DNA of 64,000 nucleotides from Cephalotus follicularis (taxonomy: Eukaryota; Streptophyta; Magnoliopsida; Oxalidales; Cephalotaceae), in contig BDDD01000353.1 in assembly GCA_001972305.1 (NCBI GenBank), positions 186,001 through 250,000 on the forward strand, in the 5' to 3' direction. Shown here in pieces: positions 1 to 8,665 of this stretch. Under the pieces are notes generated by a model. That model was given only the letters and a program-made list of their open reading frames with translations. It was not told the DNA's origin and did not search any database. Position numbers and translations under genes: made by a program. Position 1 is the first letter of the stretch. Each line of letters begins with the position of its first letter.

Positions 1-350
1 GTAGGCATATTCTGTGCCGAACCACTATAAAATGACTATCTCTTTCTACTCTTTCTTTTATCATGTATGTGTGTATGCATGGATGCTATGTCCATATGGT
101 TGTAGGTCTGGTCCTCTGCCGAGGAGACTGAGGATAGGCAAGACCTTGGCGCGTGGCGCCAGTCCGCTGCAGTGGGTAGCGAGGCGCAGGTGGACGTCCA
201 GTCCTCTGCTCTCGTGCTGTACTGGTAAGAGAAAAAAAAGTATGAAGGAGAAGATGACAGAAGGAAATCTATATGACCAGTTTGTGCCGTGGGTTATGGT
301 TAAAGTCATCCCAGTTCTCTTGTCACGGCTCAGGTTTCGGGTCGTTATAG
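1..350 (+). other. Possible 3' end of an LTR-like sequence cut by the window edge
   Basis: The stretch ends in a GGTTTCGGGTCGTTATAG-like terminus. This resembles the 3' ends of plant gypsy LTRs, which often finish in CGGGTCGT followed by a degenerate TACA or GACA. Only the right end is visible, so neither the opposite end nor a target-site duplication can be checked. The open frames here (14-355 plus, 61-309 minus) show no recognisable domain. The boundary and the identity are inferred from the terminus alone. Confidence 0.3.
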
Positions 351-993
351 ATTAAGCTTAAACTTAAGCTCAATATCACCAAATACACAATAAATAACAA
401 AAGTATTTACCCCAAGTTGAGTTACTTGTTTGTGTTGTCAACTAATCCACAATTGATATGTTGAATAAATATAAAAAAGACAAGATTAGATATTAAAAAG
501 CATGCAAGAATTTGTACCTAACATGAAAAAATTAAACAACAGGAAAGGACATTATTAAGCATCAATTAGATATAAATGAGGAAGAGAGCATACTTACAAA
601 TTAAAATCAATAATCACTAGAGGTGTAAGGTGAGAATGTGTATCTAATAGGACCTGAAGGAAGTGTAATTGAATTAGAACTGTTATAGAAATCCTTACAA
701 CGAAAATTGTTTATACATAAACAGTTTTGTATATAAATATAAATATATTTATTTACATATATATAAATGAACATCTATATATATATTTCTAAATATACGG
801 TTAATATATATAATCAGAATACATAACATATATATATAATCTACGATTAATCAGAATATATATATATATATATATCAGTTTATAGAAAAAATATATAAAT
901 ATAATAAATCACTATATATGTAAAGATGATCAAAAAATTATGCTTCAACACCTCATATCGAGGGTGCGTTGCTAAGAAAGAGGGAGCAACGCT
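351..993. other. AT-rich spacer with TA-rich simple sequence
   Basis: No coding region is supported here. Roughly 720-910 is dominated by alternating TA and ATATAA runs, a plant intergenic microsatellite type. I see no terminal repeats or domains. Confidence 0.6.
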
Positions 994-1206
994 GTGAGAA
1001 GAAACAACATAGAGGGATGGTACGTGATCTGGATGGCGTGGCTTCAAGGGAGTGGATCGGAGAAAAGAGTGGACGGCGTGTGGAACGGAGAGAGAGATAA
1101 AGAGAGAGACAAAGACAGCGGTGGTGAGGGAGAGGAAAAAAATGAGAGAGGAAAAAAAGTGAGGAAGAGGAAAGAAAAGGGAGGGAAAAAAAGAAAGGCC
1201 AGGTAG
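994..1206 (+). other. Purine-rich low-complexity tract, not a gene
   Basis: A 70-codon open frame exists only because the strand is GA-rich. Its translation is almost entirely Lys, Arg, Glu and Gly. It lies just inside the CACTA-type terminus and may be interior transposon sequence. No domain is visible. Confidence 0.45.
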
Positions 1207-1362
1207 AATTAGGTCACCGCAAGGGCATGGAGAGGGTATGGTGAGGGCAAAAGTGCCATCGCCATGCCTTTTAAAAAAAAAATGCTCAACGGTGAGGGGA
1301 ATACTATGCCCTCGCTATGCCCTCGCCATTTGCCCTCGCCGTTGACTGTTTTTCTTGTAGTG
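1207..1362. mobile_element. Terminus of a CACTA (En/Spm-type) DNA transposon
   Basis: The segment ends in TTTTTCTTGTAGTG at 1349-1362. Its reverse complement begins CACTACAAGAAAAA, the hallmark terminus of plant CACTA elements. Immediately inside are repeated subterminal motifs of the type GCCCTCGCCAT, GCCCTCGCTAT and GGTGAGGGCA on alternating strands, as expected for transposase-binding subterminal repeats. The flank after the end is AGC, a candidate 3-bp duplication. I found no matching CACTACAAG end between 1 and 1206, so the partner end is outside the window or lost. No transposase remnant is visible. Confidence 0.6.
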
Positions 1363-2590
1363 AGCGTGGAAAATGCTATTAAGAAAGTGATTTGCGAAAA
1401 TATTATTTTTAAATATTATTTGTTTAGCATAAAAATATGTTTTTTTAATGATGTTTTTATGATATTTTTATGCTTGGAATAGACTACTGTGGTTGTTTTT
1501 ATTTGATTTTCAGGTATTATGCTTATTATTGCGGAATAAGAGAAAATGAAGCTAAAACGCTATTTTTTGAGTTAAAGTGGTTTAAAGTCAAAACCCGGTT
1601 CAAGAGTACACTCACTTAAACGAGAGAAGTCAAAATTTAAGCTTCAAAAGATATTTAATATTGGACTCATTTTGTTCATAAAATTATTTGGAGCACTTTT
1701 CATTCTTGGGCTGACTCATTTTGAAGCTCCGATGAAGAAATATTATAAGAAAACAAATGTTGAAGCATGTGGAGCCCACTACTTATGTCATCATGATGTC
1801 ATCTCCATATTTGCAACCATTCATGCCTGCACCATTTAGTCTTCAATTCAACGCCAACAACCATGCAATGTCCACTTCAATGCCCAGTCCATGCGTACAA
1901 GCAACGCATGCATGAAACCAATGAAGCACTCCACGATTCCATGCAGTAATCAGCCATTTCATACAACATTCCTCAAGTCTTCAGCACATGCGCTGCAATT
2001 CAAAGAAAGGAAATAAAAAAATTGCCTTTTAATTAGTTTTAATTTGCACGTATTATTTTCTATTATTTTATTTTAGTCCGTTATTTTATTTTATTTATTT
2101 ATTTCCTGTTTTCAATTATTTTATTATTTTGGCATAATTAGGAGTAGTTTTTAATAGTTTATCTCAAATTTGGTATACTTCGCCTAGGTTAGATAAATTA
2201 TAGCTAGTTTACGTTTCCCTGTGTTCGGCCCGTTACTGCATGATCCGTGCACTTGCGGCTATAAATTTTAAAACATCATATTCTTTTTACGTGAACATTA
2301 TTAATGATATTTTTTATTTTTTATAAAACAATTATTGATGATCAATAACTATTGTGATGTGTTTCTTAAAGGTAGAAGGTATGTGCTTTGTTTATGTAAG
2401 GTGAAAGTTGTTTACAGTGTAGTATGAGATGTATGTAAATAAAATGAATGGGGCTCTTTTTGTTGGGTTCTAGTGTGGCGTAAGTGACATAGAATTGGTT
2501 TTTAGAATTGGATGAGTAAAAGTAAAATTGGGCCACTAATTAAGAAGGGAATTGAGTTTTTGGATTAAAATGTATTAAGTTATTGGACAT
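1363..2590. other. Unassigned non-coding DNA
   Basis: I could not assign this stretch. It is AT-rich with T-rich blocks near 2030-2130 and short open frames that match no domain. A GTGCACTTGCGGCTATAAATTTT segment near 2248-2270 has the look of a retroelement LTR end, but no partner repeat is present. Confidence 0.4.
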
Positions 2591-2599
2591 TATACAAGT

Positions 2600-2825
2600 A
2601 GTCATTTATAATTTCATGTTAATTTTAGTCATTTCAAATGTCCACTGCAGTTTCAGAAAATATATTTACCAAACACATATTCACTGCAGAAGCACTTTTA
2701 GTTGTTGAATTTACCAAACGTCTTCAGCTTCGTCACAAAACTTTTGACAACAGCGCATTTACTAAACGTACTTTCAAAAAGTACTTTTACGAAACACACA
2801 GCATTACCAAACATAGCCTAAGTAG
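2600..2825. mobile_element. Possible remnant of a MITE-like DNA transposon
   Basis: The right edge reads ACCAAACATAGCCTA, whose reverse complement TAGGCTATGTTTGGT is a common plant hAT- or Harbinger-type terminal motif. ACCAAAC recurs inside the segment. No clear opposite terminus or target duplication was found, so it may be truncated. The open frame here has no recognised domain. Confidence 0.3.
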
Positions 2826-2850
2826 AACCAAGAAACTTTAATTTATATAT

Positions 2851-2892
2851 ATGTGTGTGTGTGTGTGTGTGTGAGGGAGAGAGAGAGAGAGA
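2851..2892 (+). repeat. GT then GA dinucleotide microsatellite
   Basis: An uninterrupted run of GT dinucleotides is followed directly by a run of GA dinucleotides. It lies in the pre-insertion DNA just left of the family A composite element. Confidence 0.9.
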
Positions 2893-3339
2893 AATAATAT
2901 TGCTTATTTCAATTTATTCCAAAAACTAAATCATACATTTAACGCTCGGGTCTTTCACAAAATGTAAGATTACAATTTTAATGTAATCTTATTATGGAAT
3001 TAATGAGGATAGTGAAATTCCCAACTTTGATGACGTTTTCCCTTTTATAATGTCGAGTTTTGAAAGAGGAATGATAAGGAATTGTTTAAGGCATTTCGCA
3101 TTGAAGTCGCAATTATGTTGCCCGAAATGGCTAATAAAACATGTTTTTAATGCGCGACAGTAAAGCCCAATGTTCGCTTTTTTATTGCGATTATTTTAGC
3201 GGCGGTTGGATTAATTAATGTCGCAATTCGTGGAATAATCGAGACCAAGACCTTAGTAATTTGCTGGTAAAATACCTAGAAGAAAGAAAAAAACTAATAA
3301 AGAAATGGGGGAGAAGCATTTAAGAAAAAGAAAAAGAGA

Positions 3340-3366
3340 GGCACGGGCGCATAGCGCGCCCGTGCC
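3340..3366 (+). other. Perfect GC-rich hairpin in LTR1
   Basis: The stem GGCACGGGCGC pairs perfectly with GCGCCCGTGCC around the 5-nt loop ATAGC, giving 11 base pairs in otherwise AT-rich DNA. Near-identical copies sit at the same place in LTR2 (9066-9090, ten pairs) and LTR3 (19651-19676, one mismatch). Confidence 0.85.
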
Positions 3367-4532
3367 AAGAAAGAGACATAGGGAGAGAGAGCGAGAGAGA
3401 GTAGGAGAGAGCTCGGAGAAGAGGGAGAGAGACCGCACTGGAGCCAGCCACCGGACCAGGAGACGACGGCGAGCAACCCAAGCCCTCAACTCGCCGGTAA
3501 ACTCTTCCCCCTTCTCTTTTCTCTTCTTTTTCTCTTCTCTTCCCGTCATTGTGCATGCCTCTGCCATGCATTTTCCGGCGTCGTTAGCATTGCGGATGGA
3601 GTGGGTTTTCATCTAGAAGGCCCACTCCTCCCAGTTTGACCACCGTTGAGGCGTTTCTTAGCCGGAATCGACCGGAATCACTTGAGTGAGTCAACTCAGT
3701 AAGTTGACTCACTGCGGCCTGAGACCGCGGGTTTGGCACCGAGTCTCGATGAGTCTTGTGAAGGGATGTGTATAACTGGTGAATGTGTGGCGTTTTTGGG
3801 TGGTGGACGAAGCTAGTGAAGTCATGCGAGTCGACTCAGTGAGTCGCAACTCGCTGCCGCCGGTGACACGGCATTCGGCGCCGATTCACGGCGAGTCTTG
3901 AGTGGCTTTGAGTAGACCGTTCAATGTGGAACCCGTTTATGGGTGTTGCACAAGCTGGGTGAGTAGGTCAGATTCCGGCCGGCGCTCTGGCAACAACGAT
4001 GTCAGTTTCTGTGTGTTGAACGTAATGAAAATGTGTTGTATGTGCAGTGAGCGAGCAGGTATTTTGGTTTGGCAGTGAGGAACGAATAAATTGGCAAGAA
4101 CCGAAATCGGTTCAATGGTAATCGGAAGTGCTCAGCAATTGAACCTGCCGCCCGGTTTGTAGAAGGTAGAGGAAGCTATATACGCAAGTTTCAGTTCAAT
4201 AATATTGTAATGCCATTGATGAAATGCATGGTTTGTGGATTGTGAATTGTGTGATTGTGTTAGGGTTGCTATGAGTAGTTAACCTGTCATGCATATGGTG
4301 TCTTGAAATGATTGTGGACTGTGGATTATGGATTGTGTGACTGTGTTAGGGTTGCTATGAATAGTTAACCCGTCATGCATATTGTGTTTTACAATGATTG
4401 TAGATCGGATGGCATGTGTTGTATGCTTGAACTCTATTGGTTTTGAGACGTGTTGAAGGAACCGTGTTTTGGTTAGCTTAACCATCGGCGCTATGGATTG
4501 TTATATGGAAAATGAGCCTTTTTCATGATAAA

Positions 4533-4805
4533 CGTCGACGCTTAGAGAAAACGTCGACACCATGATACATTGTGTGTGGGAATGGACACGTGTAGCGTTG
4601 ACGCCTGAGGTTCCTACATCAAAGCATCGACGCCAAGGGAATAAGCGCCGATGCTTAATGGTCCATGGCTTGAGCGTTGACGCCGAAGGGATGAGATGTT
4701 GACGTGCGAAGTTCTAGTTTAAAGCGCTGACGCTAAGAGTTAAGCGACGACGCTTAAGTGGCTGGTTTGAACATTAACGCCTATATGGTACATGTTGACG
4801 CGAGT
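4533..4805 (+). repeat. Array of degenerate GTCGAC-centred palindromes in LTR1
   Basis: Some dozen copies of a motif close to GCGTCGACGC recur at irregular spacing of roughly 15-45 bp. The core CGTCGACG is perfect at 4533-4540. Other copies differ mainly by C-to-T or G-to-A changes at CpG (GTTGACG, GTCGATG, ATCGACG). Matching arrays occur in LTR2 (about 10215-10525) and LTR3 (about 20794-21115). Confidence 0.85.
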
Positions 4806-5051
4806 AGAGCCCGTTTGCATTACTAAGCATATGTTTGTATTGCATACAATTATGAATCGAATTGTTGATTGAGCTATCCCCTGATTCCCAAAATGTTCTT
4901 CATTTTGGAAGTGTATAAATGGTTTATTAAATCATTGTTTTATGGAAATGTATGTTTTCCAAAAGGATTGTTATATATATTGAGCAAATATATATGTGTT
5001 TCAAGTGTTTATATTTGTAAATTACTTGAAATGGATTGAGAGACTTGTGAT

Positions 5052-5640
5052 GACTACTAAGCCCTGTTGGGTAAGTAGCCAAGACTGTGAACTGTTTTAA
5101 AAGGACCGATGTACATTTGGAAATGTATTGTTTACAAGTATTATATTTGTTAATAATTACTTGTAATGGATTGATTGATTGTGTTTGGCTGCTAAGCTCT
5201 ATCGAGTAAGTAGTCAGGAATTCCACTACTAAGCTCTGTTGAGTAAGTAGCTGGAGATTCCATATATGGTAGCTACTAAGCTCTGTTAAGCAAGTAGCTA
5301 GGGTTACTAAGATCTGTTGAGTAAGTAGCTAGGGACACCCATATTCGGCGGTTACTAAACGCGGAGCAGAAGTGACCGGGTCACTAAACACTGAGTGGAA
5401 GTGATCAGGTTCTAAACATAGTGTGGAAGCATCCCTAGATTTGATTGATTGTGTGTGGCTGCTAAGCTCTGTTGAGTAAGTAGCTGGAGATTCCATACAC
5501 GGTAGCTACTAAGCTCTATTGAGTAAGTAAGCTCTATTGAGTAAGTAGCCAGGGACTACCTTTTGGTTACTAAGCACTGCTGTGTAATTAACCGATTGCT
5601 AAGCAATGTTGTGTAAGCAACTTGAATTGGATTGATGGGT
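5052..5640 (+). repeat. Serial covarying hairpin array in LTR1
   Basis: About a dozen units of 25-29 nt each fold as an outer stem of 5-7 bp, a small internal loop (AAG or AAA opposite TA or GA), an inner 3-bp stem and a short loop usually TGTT. Outer stems differ between units but stay complementary: CTACT with AGTAG, GTTGCT with AGCAAC, and GGTCACT with AGTGATC. Inner stems also switch as pairs: CTC with GAG, CCC with GGG, CAC with GTG. The array continues with simpler hairpins to about 5775, for example GTCC and GGAC around TTTGA or GCTGA. Confidence 0.8.
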
Positions 5641-6119
5641 CTTAGTGACCTGATTACTGGATTGATTGGCCCGTTAAGGCATAACTGATGGATTGTCTGG
5701 TCCTTTGAGGACATGATTGTGATTGGTCCGCTGAGGACATGATCATGATTGTGTTGATGTAGCCCTAACGGGTTGCAACTGTGTTGTGAATATGCATATA
5801 TAGATACATATATGTATATATTGTAATATATATACCGTACTGCATCACTGTGCATTCATACATGACATGCATTATCATTGAAACCGAACTGTATTTATAC
5901 TTAGCCGAGTGAGGACAAAGGCTAACCCCCTACAATTTCAGATTGATTTAAGGTTGATGCAGTGGATTGTTACTGTTGAGCTCCGTGGAGCGAATGGAGT
6001 TTTTTGTTGTTTTACTTTTGAGAAACGTTAATGGATCATTGTAATAAATGAATCGATGTATTGATGAATATTGTTCACGCTCCGTTTTAGGGCAGTTAAC
6101 TTTGATGATGTTTATTGTT

Positions 6120-6147
6120 GTAGCATGTAGTGTGGGATGCATGTTAC
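6120..6147 (+). other. Conserved-loop hairpin near the 3' end of LTR1
   Basis: The stem GTAGCATG (6120-6127) pairs with CATGTTAC (6140-6147), with one G-U pair, around a 12-nt loop TAGTGTGGGATG. LTR2 (14138-14165) and LTR3 (23831-23858) carry the same hairpin. Related hairpins with other stems but nearly the same loop occur in the LTRs at 11257, 57034 and 60761. Confidence 0.75.
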
Positions 6148-6293
6148 GTTTTAATTCGGCTTATATTTAAATGCTTCCGCAAGTTGTTAATGGCATTGTA
6201 AAGTTTTAAATTTATGGTAAATTGCATAAGCCGGATTTATATGTTGATTGCCACCACTACATATGTTGTTTGTGAAATGGGGTGTGACAACAG

Positions 6294-6305
6294 TGGTATC
6301 AGAGC
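6294..6305 (+). other. Primer-binding site of interior 1 (initiator Met-tRNA type)
   Basis: TGGTATCAGAGC matches the 3' end complement of plant initiator methionyl-tRNA, the usual minus-strand primer. It starts four bases after the end of LTR1. Confidence 0.9.
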
Positions 6306-6405
6306 ATATATCCATTTCTATGCTTAGCTTGGATAAGTTCCTTGGCAATTAACAAATTGTTTCCTTGAGATGATTACTAATGACATATTTTCCATATAGG
6401 AACAA

Positions 6406-7563
6406 ATGGACAGAAGGAGAACACGTGAGAGAGATAGAGCCGCTGAGGCAGATGCTCCCCGGGAAGTGAGTGTTCCGCAAGGGGTGAATGTTCCCCAAAA
6501 TGCAAATGAAAGGAGGGATCCGATGGATCGGATGGCCGATTACTTTCAACAGCAGATGGCTGCTACTACAGCTAACATGGAGGAGATGCGGCGAATGTAC
6601 GCCCAAGCTCAACCGTGAGGTATGGCTCCCGACCAGGGTGTATATCACAAGGGAAGTCAGTTTGGAAGGAACCTTGAAAGGTTTATGAGACAGAATCCAC
6701 CCAGTTTCAGAGGAAAGTTGGATGCTACCATTGCTGAGAAGTGGTTACAAGATCTAGAAAAGATCTTTGAAGTGATGGACTACACCGACGGCCAAAAATT
6801 GAAGTTTGCAGTATATCGACTCTGGGTGAGGCCATCCACTAGAGGGAGATGGTCAAGGCAAAGTGGAAGTCAGCTGGACTCGACGGTACATGGGAAAGGT
6901 TCCAAAGGGAGTTCCTTGACACTTATGTACCTCGAATTGAACAAGAACGCAGAGAGACGGAACTCCTGGAGCTGCAACAAGGAGATATGACTGTGGCCGA
7001 ATACCAGGACAGGATTATGGAGCTAGCCAGACACTCAGCCTATCTGGTAGCCGACGAAGAAAAGAAGATTCGGAGGTTCTTGAGAGGCCTGCGACCGGAT
7101 CTTCGGTCAAGGATTAGAGTGATGGAATTGGGGACTTTTGTATAGGTCGCTCAAAAGGCGAGATTGCTGGAGAGTATCCAAAATGTAGACCACGCTGAGA
7201 GGGCTCACGTGCAGCAGAACAGAAAGTCCCCCACAAAGTCTAGACCAGCTCCATTGAAAGGGCAGGGTAGTGGTTCTCCGACAAAATCATCGAAGAACAG
7301 ACTTCAACAGACCGCTATTCAGGGTACTCCTAGTCAAGGGAGTAATGCGAGGATTGGAGTCTGTCCTTATTGTGGCCGGAAGGGCCATCAACCGGAAGAT
7401 TGCTGGTGGAAGAATGGGTTTAGCACGAAGTGTGGAGCACCTGACCATTTACGGAGGGATTGTCCGACGAGGCAAGTGACAGTGCCCACTAGACCTGCGA
7501 GTGATGGAGGTGCCAAAGCTGTACCTTCACAGCGGAGAGATACCGGTAAAAGCATCATGAGAG
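6406..7563 (+). pseudogene. gag: Broken gag of family A, copy 1
   Basis: This is a gypsy Gag remnant: nucleocapsid and capsid protein that would package element RNA in cytoplasmic particles. The start ATG at 6406 opens a charged Arg/Glu-rich N-terminus, followed by a capsid-type domain (retrotransposon gag family) over about 6680-7145 and two CCHC-type zinc knuckles at about 7360-7470. The first knuckle (CPYCGRKGHQPEDC) is intact; the second has lost its first Cys (Ser instead). Breaks seen against copy 2 are an in-frame TGA at 6616 where copy 2 has CGA, a 1-nt deletion near 6827, and a TAG at 7143 where copy 2 has CAA. The frame then runs into the non-coding tail, and only a few residues resembling the protease junction (GKAFALT) remain before homology stops. 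Confidence 0.85.
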
Positions 7564-8649
7564 GTAAGGCCTTTGCTCTTACTTTTATAGCTTACTTATA
7601 TAGTCCAAAGTACATCATATTGTTATTGATCATAACTGTATTGATTAGATGGTTATGGTTGGCTAGTGTATTGTTATCTATCGTATCGTATTGTTATGGG
7701 ACATTATCAAACGGATAGTGATCGAATGAACCGTTATTGAGGGTTAGTGATTGTATGGACCGTAAATTGTTATGGACCGTGAACGGATATGTATTGTAAA
7801 TAGATATGGAGGGACTGGTTGTGGATATCGAATAGCGATATGTTCTTGTATATTATGAAATAGTATTACATGCACTTTACCTGATTGTTATCACATATAT
7901 CTATTGCATATTGCATATGCATATTGTATACAACCATTCGTTGCTGACATTTTTCATTGAAATGGAGTGGATCAGGTTCAGGTTCAGATGACAGCTACAG
8001 TGATTAGTCTGGACAGGCGCAGGGTAAGAATTTACATTTCTCCACCCTATGTTGTATTATATGAATAAAGTAAGGGAACTGATATTAAGAGACATGTTTT
8101 ATTTAGTTATCGACCTGCCGACATGTGGCAGTGCTTATGAGATATGTGTGTTGATGTATTGGATATGCATGAGCTCATCACTGAGATTAGAGCGATGTGA
8201 TTTTGATTTGTGTTGTGGTTGCTGAGGGCTGAGCCCAAGATTTAAAACTGTGTTTTCTTTACAGGGGGTATAGTCCAATAAATGAAAACATCATGCCCAA
8301 TTTTCGGGAAATTTTAAGAGTTAGTTTTATTTCAGTTGAACCATCCCAGCATATATATTGTGATGAGATATGAAGGTTGATCCCCCAAAGCTATAAACTG
8401 TGGTCTATCAGGTGGAATGGAGTCCGATAAACGGATACTACATGCCCGATTTTTGAGAAATCCTAATAGTATGATTTTGATGGAAGTGTTATGGTGATGT
8501 TATGGGCTTGAGAAAGCCACATGGAACGTGAGGAAGAGGTGAAGGCACTTCCACTGACCAGACAAAGTGACATGGGAACGCGAAGACGAGATGAGAGAGT
8601 GTCACCCTCACTTGTTTTGACATGTTGTAAATTTCGAGGACAAAATTTC
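7564..8649 (+). other. Non-coding tail of interior 1 where pol should be
   Basis: No reverse transcriptase, RNase H or integrase motif is seen in any frame. The tail is shared with interior 2. It contains splice-like signals, including AGAGGTAAGG (7560), GCAGGGTAAGAA (about 8024) and TTTTCTTTACAGGG (about 8252). It also holds a diverged two-copy duplication (about 8225-8335 and 8375-8475) built around ATGCCCAATTTT and ATGCCCGATTTT. Origin unknown. Confidence 0.65.
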
Positions 8650-8665
8650 TTGAAGGAGGGGTGGA
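8650..8665 (+). other. Polypurine tract before LTR2
   Basis: TTGAAGGAGGGGTGGA directly abuts the TG start of LTR2. It is preceded by AATTTCGAGGACAAAATTTC, a sequence typical of plant gypsy 3' ends. It would prime plus-strand synthesis. Confidence 0.85.

Larger units (their letters stand above)
2938..6289 (+). repeat. LTR1 of family A
   Basis: It aligns along its length with LTR2 and LTR3. The expected start TGTAACACCCGGGT has decayed to TTTAACGCTCGGGT here, and the end is GGGGTGTGACA. The primer-binding site follows 4 bases later. It contains, in order, a GC-rich hairpin (3340-3366), GAGTCGACTC palindromes (about 3690-3860), a GTCGAC-type palindrome array (4533-4805), serial hairpin units (5052-5640) and a conserved-loop hairpin (6120-6147). 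This is the only one of the three LTRs without a nested insertion. A TATA-like GTATAAATGG lies near 4914 and has counterparts in the other copies, but the promoter is unproven. Confidence 0.9.

Noticed and set aside
3253-3612. Minus-strand open frame of 119 codons, with counterparts near 9044-9337 and 19604-19882
   Set aside because: It lies antisense in the GA-rich part of family A LTRs. The copies differ in frame and length and have no domain; conservation is explained by LTR identity.
4533-4560. GTCGAC (a SalI site) clusters as a cloning or vector artefact
   Set aside because: Motifs are degenerate, occur many times inside LTRs of independently inserted elements, and show age-dependent decay.
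5226-5520. Regularly repeated units that at first look like a CRISPR array
   Set aside because: The context is a plant LTR. Spacing is irregular, repeats vary, and the variation is compensatory within each unit.
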